Assembly: GCA_009823395.1 (NCBI GenBank)
Contig: CM020502.1
Span: 2,537,001-2,601,000 of the forward strand
DNA from: Thamnaconus septentrionalis
Taxonomy: Eukaryota > Chordata > Actinopteri > Tetraodontiformes > Monacanthidae
Direction of reading: 5' to 3'
DNA length: 64,000 nucleotides
Both the position numbers and the translations under genes were made by a program. Position 1 is the stretch's first letter. Every line of letters begins with the position of its first letter. Shown here one piece after another: positions 1-54,732 of the stretch. The notes below the pieces were generated by a model, which made no database searches, was not told the DNA's origin, and saw only the letters and a list, made by a program, of their open reading frames with translations.

Positions 1-889
1 GTGAACAGCAGCTGACACGAGATGTTTTCTGGAGACCCATGAATTGATTGAATCGTCAATCACAGTGGGTTGATCCACCAGGGTCTGAAATTAAAGATCT
101 TAAAACTGATATAATGTGTGGACCTTTAGGACTTTTATAAACATAAAGAGTCAGATAAAATAATGTATACACACACCAGGAAAAGAAAAACCTAATTTAA
201 TTTGTATCAGTACTTCTACACATATAGATACCTCTTCTCTTTAGAAGTTTGATCAAATTACGATTACGCTACGTACTGTTGTACGATGTTTTCCCAACAG
301 GTGGCGTTACCCTCGTCAATGTAGCGTCAACTAGCGTTGCGGTAACAAATGTTATCCAAGCAGCAGCGCGTCGCACACATAAATGTCTGGAAGCCAATGG
401 CCAGCCCCTTGAGCACCTCTCGTCATTGTAGAGGTCAAAGGTCATTTGTGTTCATCTTGGGATGCCTTAAATAATTTGGGTATCGAAATATTTATGCAGG
501 TTTTTCTTTTCTTGAGTGTGTGTGTATGTGTGTGTGTATGTGTATATGTGTGTTTTTAAAGATTTTCTTTCTCAGCAGCATCATGGCCATAGGCTTGAAT
601 CGGACACTTGACAGGGGAGCTCGCTACGCTAGCTGAGCCAAGCAGACGAGCTAATATCTCGGCTCAGCTGTGCGAGGATGAATGTTTACATCTCGCCCTG
701 TGCAAGACTCTCCGGCCCCCCGGGCTGACGTCAGCTTCTTTCCATCTGTCTGCTTTAGTTCGCATGGCAGGCAAAAACAAAACACACTCCTACAATAGAG
801 TTGAACAACAAGTGGAAACTGTCTCGGAATAAATACCTGTACAGTAACAATAGTTGCGTTTTTATTACGTTTTTTTGCAAAATCAAAGC

Positions 890-1121
890 GACATTTTAAA
901 GTTTCGACAAAGTACAATTGTGATTTGCAGGAGTTTCCATTGAATGGTGTGAAGTGCATGAGCTGTAATTCTCGTAAACTCTCGTCCATCTCTCTCACTA
1001 ATTCCTTGTATAATTCTGCATTTCAATGTTGTTTGCTATCAAGAATGGTTGTTATATTTTTCTCTTTGATTACTTGTAAAAAATATTCTGTCTCCTCCTC
1101 CGTCCAAACATAACGCTGCAT
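890..1121 (-). pseudogene. Decayed Myb/SANT-like protein of a PIF/Harbinger transposon
   Basis: On the minus strand a frame starting at 1121 reads MQRYVWTEEETEYFLQVIKE, then DSKQH, a TGA stop at 1023-1025, and in the same frame NAELYKELVREMDESLRELQ. WTEEETEYFLQ followed by NAE(L/I)YKEL is typical of the Myb/SANT-like DNA-binding protein encoded beside Harbinger transposases in fish. The stop lies where Arg (CGA) would be expected, consistent with CpG decay. It lies left of the last usp15 exon seen, inside the presumed intron. No transposase was seen nearby. Confidence 0.6.
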
Positions 1122-1328
1122 TTTCACTTGAAGTGAACTGGTCACATGACCCCTTACGCCACATCTGGTTACATGTAAATGCAATATAGCTCGATATCGA
1201 TACGTCTGGAAAACCACCTCATGAGAAGAGTGATGTTTGAGGGGGGTTTTTGAAGTTTAGGTGTTTCCATTATCAGTTTTGTATTGTGATATTTAGGTAA
1301 TTTTATTGTGATATTTTGCGCAATTCTA

Positions 1329-1416
1329 GGGGGAATGGAAACGCAGCTACTACAAATGGGATGAGTGGCACATTCTGGTCCAAGCTTTGATTTTTTGGTG
1401 AACTATCCCTTTAAGA
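1329..1416. repeat. Fragment of a fish DNA-transposon repeat
   Basis: The stretch ends in GGTGAACTATCCCTTTAA, reverse complement of the TTAAAGGGATAGTTCACC terminal sequence common to many teleost non-autonomous DNA transposons. The partner terminus was not located. Positions 1-889 and 1417-2283 are presumed usp15 intron with nothing else recognised, apart from a GT-rich run near 520-552. Confidence 0.4.
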
Positions 1417-2283
1417 CACACCGCCTCTGAAATTTCTAGCACAAAAAAAAAAAAAAACATCATTAAGACAATAAATCAGGTTTATTTCAGTAAACAAACC
1501 AGTAGCAGGCTCCCTAAGACTAGAGTCTTTGCTTCCTTTTAGCACAGTGGCGCTGGATGGATTAAGACGGCAAGCTGGATGGATCTCATCCAGCTCCTCC
1601 CCTAGTGAGGATTTGTCCGAGGCGTGGCAACGATCCGAGACGCAGAGTTTCCCTCTGACCAGGTGTCTGCATCAATCTGGGACTGCGCAGGAGCCACACA
1701 GGTCTGCTCTGAGCCAGGTAGGCGGCGGTGGCGGTGGCGGTGGCGCCAGCCCAGTTTAAGCAGCTTACAAGACGGGTACAAGAGGTTAAGTGGCCGGTCT
1801 GACAGCCCAGCGCGGATGTTGGAGGTTTAAAGACTGAGTTTTGGTGGCAGAGATAAGAGTTTGCCTTTTTTCTCCCTAAAAGTCTTAAGGTTTTTAAGCC
1901 AGCCACAGATTTGGCATATGGAAGGAGTGCAGGCAAACACTGGGGTGGGCAGAATAATTGGTAATTGGGAAGCAAGAGTCTTATGTTGCACGACACAGAC
2001 CTGCGTTTTTGGCGTACTAATGAGGTAAAACTGGTCGCTGTGTGACTTTGCAGGCTTTTGTTAGACTGCCCTCTGAAGGAACTGCTGGATACAGAACAGT
2101 GCGGCAGATTGAAAAGGACTGACTGGCAGAGCGACATCATTCTGAAAACTATGTCTGATAAGGCTTCCTGACACTGGGGTGGATTTTCACTCGGCTCGTC
2201 TGCGGCGACGGCCTTTCACAGCGAGAGCTCTGCAGCGAGAGCTATTAAAAATGTTGAGAGATAAACATCAGAAGCGTCCCCAC

Positions 2284-6184
<3,901 letters not shown>

Positions 6185-6268
6185 CTTTCCTCGGACATCA
6201 CCCGCTGCATGGTGGGAAAGGCGTGGTGCGTCACGGAGGCACGTAAGGGAGCGACGAGGCCGTTTAAG

Positions 6269-6273
6269 CCAAT
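6269..6273 (+). promoter_or_regulatory. CCAAT box upstream of usp15
   Basis: The sequence AGCCAATCAG is a good NF-Y site in inverted orientation about 85 bases upstream of the usp15 start codon, inside a CpG-rich stretch (about 5980-6310). It is probably part of the usp15 promoter; no TATA box is seen. NF-Y sites are common by chance, so confidence is moderate. Confidence 0.4.
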
Positions 6274-6309
6274 CAGCGTCTTTTTCGAACGGAGCAGGCG
6301 TAACGTGAC

Positions 6310-6873
6310 ACCTAGCGGTTCATTTTATATCAAAATTCAATTCAATTCAATTCAATTAAAAATAAATAAAATAAAACTAACAAGCGAGTCTTCGCCCTGC
6401 GATGTCCTGCTCTGTACCAGAGCTGGTCTATCGCTGGGGCTCAGTGCCGAATAAAACAATTCATTTTAACGAAGAATTCATGATGAACCATACAATTACG
6501 TATTGGATCATTAAGAAATATAAAAAAAGGTACCAGTTCATAAATAAATAAGTAATAATAAATAAGGGGGAAAATGTAAAAATATCATACAAACATAAAA
6601 AAGGTGGGAGATTGTTTTGTATCTTAATTGTAAAATCTAACCCAAAGTGTAACAGCACGTCCATACAAACCACCATATGAATATGCACCACAAAACTATG
6701 AGTTTTGTGGGTGTACAATGAGGTGACTTTGAGAAGATATGCAATCTATTGTCAAAATACAAATGTTTTTAGCCATGTAAATGACCTCTTTTTTTTACAA
6801 TCCTGAAGATAAGCATACAATCAACACTGGCACAAATAACAAAACATCTTGACACAAAGTAAAAATTTGCATG
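6310..6873. other. Intergenic stretch between usp15 promoter and slc6a13 3' end
   Basis: AT-rich sequence with a short (TTCAA)n run near 6340-6356 and imperfect AATAA runs near 6540-6570. No open reading frame with family resemblance and no structured RNA was recognised. Confidence 0.6.
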
Positions 6874-6879
6874 TTTATT
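6874..6879 (-). terminator. slc6a13: Poly(A) signal of slc6a13
   Basis: AATAAA on the minus strand, about 710 bases after the stop codon. The AT-rich 3' UTR would span about 6855-7585. No nearer canonical signal was noticed, though use of this one is inferred. Confidence 0.55.
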
Positions 6880-7585
6880 TAAAAACATAATACAAGATTC
6901 ACATTTCCTTTGTACAGTCATATAGTGTTGCAACACATCAAACTAAATGGCACGTTAGTTCTATTGCTATTTCAGTGCTAAAGCATCAAAAATGTTACTA
7001 ACATCATGCCTGCGCGTTACACAGTTCATTTTGTATGCTTATAAATGCAACAAGAAAAAAAAAATCCCCACAGTCATCTATGATAACACAATACATGACA
7101 CAAATAATGACCATAAAATAGCCTTAACTGAAACAGTGGTAGATAGACAAGAAGCCTTTAAAAAGTAACAATATGTTATGTAATGAACAGTGTAGCACGT
7201 TACTCTGTGGGTCCAAATGATTACTCTCTGCCAAGATCGCCTAGTTGGTCTATGTTATATCTTAACAAACGTATTTAATATTCCCTTGAGAACATTCAAT
7301 ATATAACCTCTGATGAGATGCAAGTTCCTGTCTGAATAATCAAAGGCCTTACTTACTGTATATTATAAAACATCATCGGAACGAGACTGATGTACATTTG
7401 AGCTCTATTCCACCCTCTATTACAAAAACACTAGAAGACGGCTTTGTTCTTTCCCCTGTTTATCAGGTTAGTTTTATGCCAGAAAAAAGAAGAAGCCACA
7501 TTGAGTATTTTGTTCTCTTTTTTTGGTAGCAAGGGAGAGGTGGGCCACCGTGAAAATAAATTCCATTGTGTTTTTCTTACACGCA

Positions 7586-14737
<7,152 letters not shown>

Positions 14738-16366
14738 TGCAGTGTCACTTGCAGGGTCTGGTCTCAGGACCGAGGCTGTCTCAGGAGGTTTTCTGCGTCC
14801 GCGCTCAAGGTTTTAGTATTTAACGTGACAGCAGCGAGGGGGTGGAGGTTCGCAATGCTAAACTTAGTCCAGCCTCCACGGCCTTACCCTCCTCTGCTGA
14901 CCACTCACTGAGAGGGAGGGTGGTGTGTGTGGGGGGTTTGGGGGGTCCTTGGGGTGGGGTGGAGGGCTGCGGGGTGGGGAGTCGGGTGCATCAAAATATT
15001 GAGTCGTGCAACAATGCTTGAAGGTCTTTAAGAGATGTCGCAGGGCGGACATTTTTCTTAAAAAAATATATATATATATTGTGGGTCTTAGCATCGTCTT
15101 TAAGTTATGCAACTCTGGGTTGCTTCTTGCTGTTTCTGGTTGAAATCAGTCCTGTATTAAAAGGTGACAAATGACACTGCAGGACAAGGAAGGAGCAGGT
15201 CTGCATGTTCAACAAACACATCTCTGCATTAAAATGAACTAAATTAATTAAAATTTTTATATTGCTTAAAACAGTGTACCCTTTGATTCCTAGAAATCTC
15301 GTAATAGTGTGAGAGACACACATTCATTATGTGCTGCACGTATGATGTGGGCACAGGAAAGGCCAAGTCACGCATCTTGCCCTTTCAAATTAAAAGGCTG
15401 GACGGCGTTTGAGCATCCCACAAAGTCAGACGGCGATGCCACGGGCCGGTGTTACGCAATCTATTGTTGCCCATTACGGCTCATTCGCTTGATGCGCCAG
15501 AGGCCCTCCCCACCCCCCACCACCTCACCCCCACCATCCCTCCTCCCTTCACCACCTCCCGCAATGGCCACATTTCCAGCTCTCTCGGCCAAGCGGGAGT
15601 CAGAGGTGATGTACAAAAGCAGTCGGGGTCAGTTCACACCGGATTTAACTTGGCAGAGTTGGAGAGCGGACTGCGCCGGGGCCCACTCCCACAGCCACCC
15701 CCACCCTTCTCCCCTCCCCCACCACACTCTTGTTTTGCAGACGGCTCCTGATGTTGACGATGATGCATGAGTTACAGTAAAAAAAGAAAAAGGTGTAAAA
15801 TCGATGCGCTGCATTCCAGGATGCGCGGGGACGAAAATCATTATGTTCACAGTTTTGTTTACATCGCCTGAAGCTGGTTCCCTAGGTTGTAATTGATAAG
15901 AGGAATGCAGGCTGAACACGGAATTTGCCAACAAGCTTCCCAGCAGCCCCCTAATTGGGCTTAATGAGTTACACAGGAAATGTGAAGCTTAACTTGCCAC
16001 TTGAAATCAATCAACCCCTCCATGACGCTGCAATAAGTCAGTGTGGAGCCGTCGGCCAGTGCTGACAGGTTGGCTCGGGCCCCTTGTCGGCAAGATTCAT
16101 TAATTTGAAAATTTTATTTTGAAATTAAAGCCGTAATAAACCCCCACCCCTTTTTCCCCAAAATATTTACTTTCCGTCTTGAACCAGAGAGCATCTCTGT
16201 ATGTATTTCTTCAGAAAATCTCTCTGACTTCATTATCCGACACTTTGGCACCAATTCAGGCAGCTATCACATTTAAATAATTGAATATATTATTAATATT
16301 TATACATAAATGAGGAGCAAGTGAAAAAAAAGCCATTTTTTCATTTCATCATTTGACTAAGAATAC
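14738..16366. other. Intergenic region between slc6a13 start and kdm5a 3' end
   Basis: The first part is the slc6a13 5' UTR and promoter side; no TATA box is recognised. A G-rich run lies at 14905-14985, a (TA)n run at 15065-15080, and a pyrimidine-rich run (CCCCACC types) at about 15505-15560 and 15695-15725. Open frames here show no family resemblance. Confidence 0.6.
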
Positions 16367-16372
16367 TTTATT
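16367..16372 (-). terminator. kdm5a: Poly(A) signal of kdm5a
   Basis: AATAAA on the minus strand, about 630 bases after the stop codon, implying a 3' UTR of roughly 16350-17003. Assignment is by position only. Confidence 0.55.
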
Positions 16373-17003
16373 AAAGGTGAGAAAAACAAACAAAAATGCC
16401 ACAATCCAATCTTTTTTTCTTTTAAATGCTTACAAGTATTTACATTATAAATAATTCCACTACATTACAACCACTTGTTTCCCGCTAGTCTGATACTGTC
16501 CCAGATACTGAGACGTTACAGTCTGGGTAGCCTGGGTGGACACAGGAGCAGGAGATCCAGATAAGGGGCCAGGGGGTTGACGGGGGGGGGTTGAATAAAA
16601 CAAAACACCTTCACTTTTAAAGTACGTGTTTGCACTGAACACGACAGCTGGGTTACGCGGCGCACCGATGGATAAGTGTACCAGTTACTTGACTGTCCGG
16701 AGGAAGGCCAGCTAGCGAGGGGAGGTTCAAACACCTGCGGACTGCTGCAGAGAGACCCAATCTGTGTGTCCACCCACAACTTTTTATTTTCCAGATGCAC
16801 ATCAGCTCATGATTTCTTGTGCTCTTCATCTCGTGTAGTTCCAACATTTGCGTCCAGACCTCCTTCCCCGCTTGAATAGAGGTCGACGCTGTCCTGCAGA
16901 CCGCACACAGGCTCACAGGTTTGAAAAGAGCTAACGAGGAGACTAAGTGTTATGAACAAAAACAGTGTTCGGATGCAGTCCTGGGTCTTTTTCACTGGAA
17001 GTG

Positions 17004-35935
<18,932 letters not shown>

Positions 35936-37310
35936 ATTGACGGGTTGTCAAAATGAAAGTCGTTTGAATCGTGATGTGACGGGAGACGCACAGGCTTGTG
36001 TTCAACAGTGCGCGATCACTTGTGAATATTTTCGTCTTGTGGAACTTCCTCCGTGTCCATTATTGTCCTTACACATTTCAAACGCTCAAATCACATAGTA
36101 GCATCCCAGTAGCAACGGGGTATCATTATCTGGCATGGATTTTAAAAAAGAGAGAGAGAGCACAGAAGTATAAAAGAGGATCTGTGTTTCACATTATCCC
36201 CACACAACGGGCCGGGCCAGACCAGAGAGTCTTCACCACCACTCCCCTACCCGGGACGAAGAGCTGGGTCAGTCCAAAACACCATCGTTCTTCCTTGAAG
36301 GCAACTTTATGACGATCAATCCTGAGCTGGAGCAACAGACGATCGCACAAATTTAAAACAAAGCTGCCAAACACTGAGCATAAACACTATGAATCTAGTG
36401 TTTACCGTGACATAAATTGCGCAAGCTAGCCGTGCTATTGCTAAGACTTCGTATATTTAAAAAGAAAAAAAGTTGGTTGCCCGCCGTTTGTTAAGTCCTC
36501 CGGGAAGGTGGTAATGTCCATCGTTCCATCGGTCGCACTTGATCCTCATCCAGATTCCACGGATAAACTTCTGTGTTTACATTTCGCGTGTCGCCGTAAA
36601 GTAACGCAAAGCGGAGCAGGACTACAAGTGGACGGCTAATGGTAGCAAACAGACATTGTTAACACAGGTCTGCTCGGTGCTTTAGCGTCCATTCATTTGT
36701 GCATTTGAAGCTCTTGCAAACTAGCACGCAGCTACTTTGGCTAGCTCAGCTATTAGCATCCGCAGCTCGTTGCGCAGCTAACATTGAGGTTCGCTCATAA
36801 AATCCGTCAAGCGAGACATTCCACTGTGGCTTGATTGCTTTATTCTGGATCCCACAAAAATGCCGTCATCATCTGAGTTGTTTACCGCGCACGACAATCG
36901 GTGTCGTTTCGCGACATCTGTTGTATCCGCATCGGCTAATTTGTTAGCTGAAGCTAGCATGATGTCGAAAGGTTTTATGGCGCATTCACGCACAATCGGA
37001 AACCTTCTACTACTTCCGCTGTCACAATTTCAGCTAAAGGTGCTGTTTCTGTTGCATATAGGGTATATTACTGACCTATCCTGACATATAACAATTTTAG
37101 GCTCTTTAATTTCATGCGTTAAAGTGTCCCTAAATCTTACGAGTATTCAGCAACTACCTGCTTATTTGTGTTCGATAGCAACGGTCAAGATGCTAAATCT
37201 CTGTATCTACGTGCAACAAAAACATTCGGTCAGGACCGTCTTTTTCGTCGAATTCCTAAAGGTCCTTCAACGCAGCGTGATTGCTACAAGCAGCTACAAG
37301 ACAGTGGTGG

Positions 37311-37366
<56 letters not shown>

Positions 37367-37600
37367 CTTTATTTATATGGCACTGTTCATACAAAAGAGA
37401 TGCAACCCACAGTGCTTAACAACAACAACAAAAATTATAATACTAATATTAACAACAACAATCATACAAAACATAAACAAATCCTTCCAGTTTCTACTTA
37501 TGTTCTATTGATGCATGCATCATAAGATTTGTGTTTACAACTTTATTAATATGTCACCCATATTTGACAAGTTTGTTGCATGTACATAAAAGTTTTTTTT
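35936..37600. other. kdm5a promoter side and intergenic region
   Basis: The kdm5a 5' UTR and promoter should lie just above 35935; no TATA box or certain upstream exon was found. Fish-promoter-like GCTAGC/GCTAAC repeats occur at 36425-36965. Open frames at 36189-36374 and 36778-36993 on the minus strand resemble no family I know. The right part carries the LINE tail and (AAT)n listed separately. Confidence 0.5.
37312..37430 (-). repeat. (AAT)n microsatellite that ends a LINE fragment
   Basis: About 50 bases of AAT followed by AACTTTATTTATATGGCACT, the reverse complement of a fish LINE 3' tail. The microsatellite is therefore probably the LINE's own terminal repeat. Confidence 0.7.
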
Positions 37601-37625
37601 TTTTTAAGTTGATGTGTGAAAAATA

Positions 37626-37631
37626 TTTATT
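37626..37631 (-). terminator. akr1d1: Poly(A) signal of akr1d1
   Basis: AATAAA on the minus strand about 100 bases after the akr1d1 stop, giving a short 3' UTR. Confidence 0.65.
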
Positions 37632-37731
37632 GGACTCATTAATAAAACAATTTGCAGCATTTTCAGAAGGTGCCAAAGCCATTAAAAATTGAAAAAGCAT
37701 GTTATTTGAGAAGACTGATGATGACTGGTGT

Positions 37732-39769
37732 CTAGAACTCATCATGAAATGGATACTCTGGATGGTCAGACCACCTGTTGAATAGAGAACAATTTGTCAT
37801 TATTTTTGTGCCGTGACAGACTGCCCATTTTATTTCAGAACGCACAGCTCTTACATAAGAAGCTCCACAAAGCGAATGCTGGTGTTCAGTCCCTCCATTG
37901 CCTTCATTTCAGCCTCGGAAAGAGAGAAGTCAAAGATCTGCAACAGTCCCATCGCAATCATATTTCCTCTTAGTCTGAGTAATTAGTTAATTGCTTTACT
38001 AAACTGTTTGCTTTTACGTGAGGAATTCTTGCACACCGACTCACCTGAAAGTTCTCATGTATGCGTGCAGGGTTGAAGCTCTTTGGGATGACTGCCACAC
38101 CCCTCTGTACGTTAAACCTCAAAGACACCTGTGCCGGGGTCTTGTTATGCTTTTTAGCAATGGACACAAGAAGCTCGTCCTCCAGCAACGGGGGGCATTT
38201 CAGGTTTACCCTGCAAGGATGGTTGCGGTGGTCATTGGCCCGTTAAAATTACATTGAAAGTTTATCCAGCAAGACATTGAATGTTTAGGAGACCAAATAA
38301 GTTTGCTGATCACACAGGAGCTCTGCCACGTACCAGGATTCATCTCGTGATGTGCCCAGCGGGCTGTATCCCACAATAGCAATGTCCTGTTGCCGACAGT
38401 ATTCAAGCAACTTTGGCTGAGTGAAATAGGGATGACATTCCACCTGTATTTGCAAGTCACATTAATTAGACGCCTGTTGAACTGGATAATTTCAAAGCAT
38501 GAACAGAGTGCTGCGTTACTCAACATTTATTTACAAAGCCCAGTGTTGTTTCTCATCAATAAGTTGCTGACTTTGGCTGGATATTTTCACTTTATTGATC
38601 CATAATGGTGCTTTCCCCCACACCTGTAAATATTTACAAGTTACCTGATTCGACACAGGTTTGTGTTTCAGCCCAGGTTTATTTAGAATCAGTTCCAGTT
38701 GTCGCTTGTTGAAGTTGGACACACCCAGAGATTTTACAAGACCAGCATCTTTGCATGCCTCCAGAGCCTACACAGTGTGGGGTGAAAAAAACAAACATTT
38801 GACTTTGCACTTTGAACTAAAATGGCTATTCTACACTTTGTTGCCTAGGCTCAGGTTTATTGAACTCTAGCACATGCATGCAGTCGGATCATTATTACAA
38901 TGTGAGACAACAATTTTCTTTAATCTTGTGGTGTGATTTCAATAATAAAAGCCTTATAACTGTTACGCCCGGTTCACACTGGACGCGAAAGCGCCGCGGA
39001 GCGCCGCCGAGCGCCGCCGAGCGCTTCCATTCGGCGCCCATGTTGGGCTCACCTCCCACGTTGCACAAAGATCTGTCTCGTGATAAATCCACTTTCCATT
39101 TGCATCTTTGGGATAAAAATCATCTCCAGGCTGAAAAAGTCAATGCGTGACAGAGTGAGATCAATTTTCAGCAGACATCCAGAATAGAATGTTATTGTTT
39201 TTCGACAACTTCAGCAGTGTAGCCCTAAAACCATATATACCTTGAAGGCAGTGGGCATTTCCACAATGTAGAGGTCAACATAGTCCAGCTGTAATGTCGT
39301 CAAGGTTTTTTCCAAAGCTGGTCGAACCAACTCTGGAGGGTGATAGGTGTTCCACAACTGCAAGACCAGCATAAATAATGGAGCAAAGTTTTTTTTTTGT
39401 TTGTTTTGCACGACGAAGGCAAACGTTACGAACCTTTCCACAATAAAAGATGTCCTTTCTCTTGACGGAACCGCTGGCAATTTTCTCCCTTATGGCTTGT
39501 CCCACCTCATGTTCATTAAAATAGACCAGTGCGCCATCAATGTGTCTGTACCCTGCCTCAATAGCCAGTTTGACTGACTCGTATGCAGTTCCCTTAGAGG
39601 TCTATCACGAGAGAGGTGAAACATGAGACATGTTTTCAATCTTGAATCATGACAGTATTGTCTCTCGCTGCCATACCTTGCGGGGATCACTATACGTTCC
39701 CAGTCCAATGAGAGGCATTCTGTTTCCGTCACTCAGCGGGATGGAGTGACTCTCAGCTGTTAGTTCCAT
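37732..39769 (-). CDS. akr1d1: Aldo-keto reductase 1D1, steroid 5-beta-reductase
   Basis: A cytosolic NADPH-dependent enzyme reducing the delta-4 double bond of 3-oxo steroids to 5-beta products, needed for bile acid synthesis and steroid clearance. Nine coding exons: 39677-39769, 39434-39601, 39241-39357, 39053-39130, 38645-38767, 38334-38443, 38045-38210, 37855-37937, 37732-37774. Phases are continuous, giving 326 residues, the same length as human AKR1D1. Catalytic D53, Y58 and K87 are present ([15 protein letters not shown]). The AKR1D hallmark E120, in place of the usual His, is present in YIVEMPTAF. The end is [11 protein letters not shown]. The start at 39769 has a strong ACCATGG context; an in-frame ATG six bases upstream would add two residues. 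Divergent trim24 lies 858 bases away, as in human 7q33. Confidence 0.96.
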
Positions 39770-40627
39770 GGTCATCAAGTGTGTGAGCCAGCGAATGCCC
39801 ACCCTGCTGGTTCGCACTGGGGAAAATGTTTGATCTGTTAACCGCTGAGACTCCTCCCCGGTCCAAAGAGCCACATATCATCCAAGTCCCAGAAAAACTC
39901 AGTGCAAAAGGTGTCAAAAAAAATATCTTAAAATCTTTTAAAAACAATTGTTGAACCAGTTGTATTTGTTACAAGTTAGAACAAAACTATACACACAAAA
40001 GTTAACAGAGTTTGTACAGTTATGCGCAAAGTCTTTTATTTGCATATGTAAAAAAAAAAAAAAAAAAAGCCGCAGTTTTTAACGTTCGTTCTATTTGGCC
40101 CTACTCGGGCACTGTACGTCAACCACGCGCAGTGAGGTCTGGGTAATATGTGGTGTGTTTGGGGCTAGGGAATGCTACAGTTGTTCGTATTGTTCATGAA
40201 TTCAGGACTGTTAACTATGTGTGCGGCATACGTTATTTTACTAGTAAGTTCACTCTTATCATCTTTTTTTTAATATAGGAGCTGGAACGAACCAAGGGAA
40301 GGAACTATTTTATAAACAATAAGATATAGGACACGTACAAATAAACACGGCTATGTTGCTAATGTTGCACAGTGAAGGAAATTAATAAAAATAAGCAGGT
40401 GAAGCGACTGAGCCAGTTAACAACAACAATGATTTAAAATAATAATAATAATAATAATCCGTAAAGACTTTAGCTATAACATGAGAAATCCCGTTCACTG
40501 TTTGGCTCAGTTAGCCAGGAATGCAGTGGCAACATCCTTTGTCTTCAAACGCAAAACTTGATCGATTGGCTGATTCGGGGAGGAGGGGGAAAAGAGAAAT
40601 CAGAGGTCTTGTAGTATTACGCCGAAA
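39770..40627. promoter_or_regulatory. Divergent intergenic region between akr1d1 and trim24
   Basis: The 858-base spacer must hold both 5' ends. It has an A18 run at about 40051-40068 and a short (AAT)n run at 40437-40457. No clear TATA box or CpG island is visible, and no other gene. Confidence 0.6.
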
Positions 40628-52505
<11,878 letters not shown>

Positions 52506-52609
52506 AAAGGATTTACATCTAAAATACTGCCAATGAAACGGATCCACAAGATCCTAATTTATCTCCTGGCACACTCGTTTCAAAATATACATGCTGTTTT
52601 TTGTTTTTA

Positions 52610-52615
52610 AATAAA
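52610..52615 (+). terminator. trim24: Poly(A) signal of trim24
   Basis: AATAAA about 105 bases after the stop codon, within the AT-rich stretch after exon 19. Later AATAAA-like sites are absent in the next few hundred bases. Confidence 0.65.
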
Positions 52616-52639
52616 GATACTATGTGAGAAATGTTTATG

Positions 52640-53878
52640 AATTGATTGCACCTGCAGAAAATACGCTTTTGCAGTAAAGACAGCACGACTTTTGCCGTAG
52701 CTGAGAAGCTTGAATTCACAAAAGCACACTTGATATTTGTTCTATTTCCATCATTTGTAGATTTTTAGCCGTTTGCCATGTTTACTGCTTGTGCGTCGTG
52801 ACACCACGAGTGGCTCTGTTCCAGTGTTTTCAGTGAAGTCGCCATTCATTTGACTCAGGATTTGGATGGTAAAGTTGCAGTTATCTTGTTTTGTTTTGTT
52901 TTTCTATTTGATAATATATGGACTGCAGTATGAGTACCAGTACAGAGGATGTGCATCATCAATTAGTACAAATAATCTGGACAGCACCTTTTAAGACTGT
53001 TCTGTTCAGTGAGTCACCAACTTTTATTCCTGTTTTTTTTTTTTTTTTTAACTTGGTTCCTCAGTGTCTGAACACTAAAGACACCGCAGCCTTGTTGGAT
53101 TTAATCAGGGTAAAGTTGTTCAAGACACCATGATACAAGATATTTCAGAGACGCTGTTATCAGTTTGTTGCTCTCAGCATCTGAAGACACTGTCTCTCTT
53201 CCTGTTGCACCTTTACAAGCAGGACTGAACTTGAGCCTTATTTTATTATTTTCTTCCTATTGCTTTTGTAATTCCTGACTGATTAAAAAACAGGTCAGAT
53301 ATGTAATAATGGACAAATAATGGACAAAATACATTTTAACAAGGATTCATTATTCACAATTAAAGCCTGAATGAAATGGGATTTTTTTAAAACAGGTTTG
53401 GAAGGTAACTTATTTTAACAGAGGATAGTTTTCATTCAAAACACGCCGACTCAGTTTTAAAACACTTCGCTTGGTTTATTGTGTCCACAGAAAGCTGAAA
53501 ATTGGCTCTGCAAACAATACAATACAACATTTGTAATAAACGGGATTATGTTGATCTGTTTATCTCATTTGCCATTTTTTATTCGTCATTAAGCCCAACA
53601 GAGTCATTTTCATTTCTAAATTTTCATGCCAATGTTTCTCCTTTAAACTTAGATCTCCTTTAAACAGGATGTTTTACTCTATGTTTACAGCCTCCTGGCA
53701 CCTGGCTGGCTGCAGGCTGTTGATGCCCATTGTGACATCACGGCGAGCTCCTCTCCACAACTGCATGTGTTTAGCACATGCTTTGTGAAAATTCTTATTC
53801 CCATCAGTTGGTTGGGAGATCACCAAAAGTTCACCATAGCTCTATCGTTATATAAAACATGGATTAAAGTCAAATTTG
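52640..53878. other. Intergenic region between trim24 and fbln1, left part
   Basis: AT-rich sequence with a T13 run near 53033-53048 and a degraded palindrome copy at 53728-53741 (CATTGTGACATCAC). No gene recognised; an alternative longer trim24 3' UTR is possible. Confidence 0.55.
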
Positions 53879-54250
53879 CACTACCAGTCAAAAGTTTGGA
53901 CACACCTGTTTGTTCCCTATCTTTACTACTTTCTACACTGTACATACATATTGAAGACATCAAATATATGACCAAGACGTGGATTAACGTGGCACAAGAA
54001 AAGAAATTCAGTACCTGAATATGTTATGTTATATATATTTTACATGAAGGGTGGCTATTCTAGATCATCTAAAATATAAAACTTGTTTGAGTTATTTCAG
54101 ACTTTTTCTTTAATACATATTCCAGAAGTGTTCACTCATTGTTTTGATGCTTTGAGTGACAATTTACAATGTGAGTAAATATAAATATAATGAAAATCAA
54201 TGAAAAACCATTCAATCAGAATTATGTGTCCAAACTTTTGACTGGCAGTG
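53879..54250. mobile_element. Tc1-type MITE, copy 2
   Basis: Ends CACTACCAGTCAAAAGTTTG and CAAACTTTTGACTGGCAGTG. The inside matches copy 1 (30375-30703) in reverse orientation, for example CTTTACTACTTTCTACACTG and GGGTGGCTATTC. The flanking TA is no longer intact, so this copy is probably older. Confidence 0.8.
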
Positions 54251-54253
54251 AAC

Positions 54254-54362
54254 ACATTCATTCATTCATTCATCTTCTATACCCGCTTATTCCAATTCAG
54301 GGTCACGGGGGTCTGCTGGAGCCTATCCCAGCTGTCTTAGGGCGAAGGCAGGGTGGCAGTGA
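54254..54362. repeat. Fish L2-like/ATTC repeat fragment
   Basis: A short (ATTC)n run, then CTTCTATACCCGCTTATTCC and GGGTCTGCTGGAGCCTATCC, a very common teleost retroposon end. Positions 54363-54730 hold an A-rich run near 54532-54547 and nothing else recognised. Confidence 0.7.
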
Positions 54363-54732
54363 AGACATTTGAAAAAAATATTAATTAATAAATGAGTTGA
54401 TGTAAACCATAAAAACAAAGTAGTTCCCTATTTGTTTCTTTACGTTTATTCAACTTTTGTGTACATCCTGAAGTTGGTACCAACCCAAACAGCCTAAAAA
54501 AACAAAATGGTATGGTATTGGCTAAATATTAAAAAAAAAAAAAAAAACAAACAAACAACATTTTACTTATTAGCAACAGCGGCTTACTATTATCTAACAT
54601 TGAATAAAATAACAAATATAAACTAAAACTCAAATTAATCTGTCGTTTAATCAGAAAAGGGCGTTGTTAAAACCGCATCCACTCCCTCCCCCCCTCCCCC
54701 CACCTGGCCGCTAACCCGCCTCATCCGGCCGC

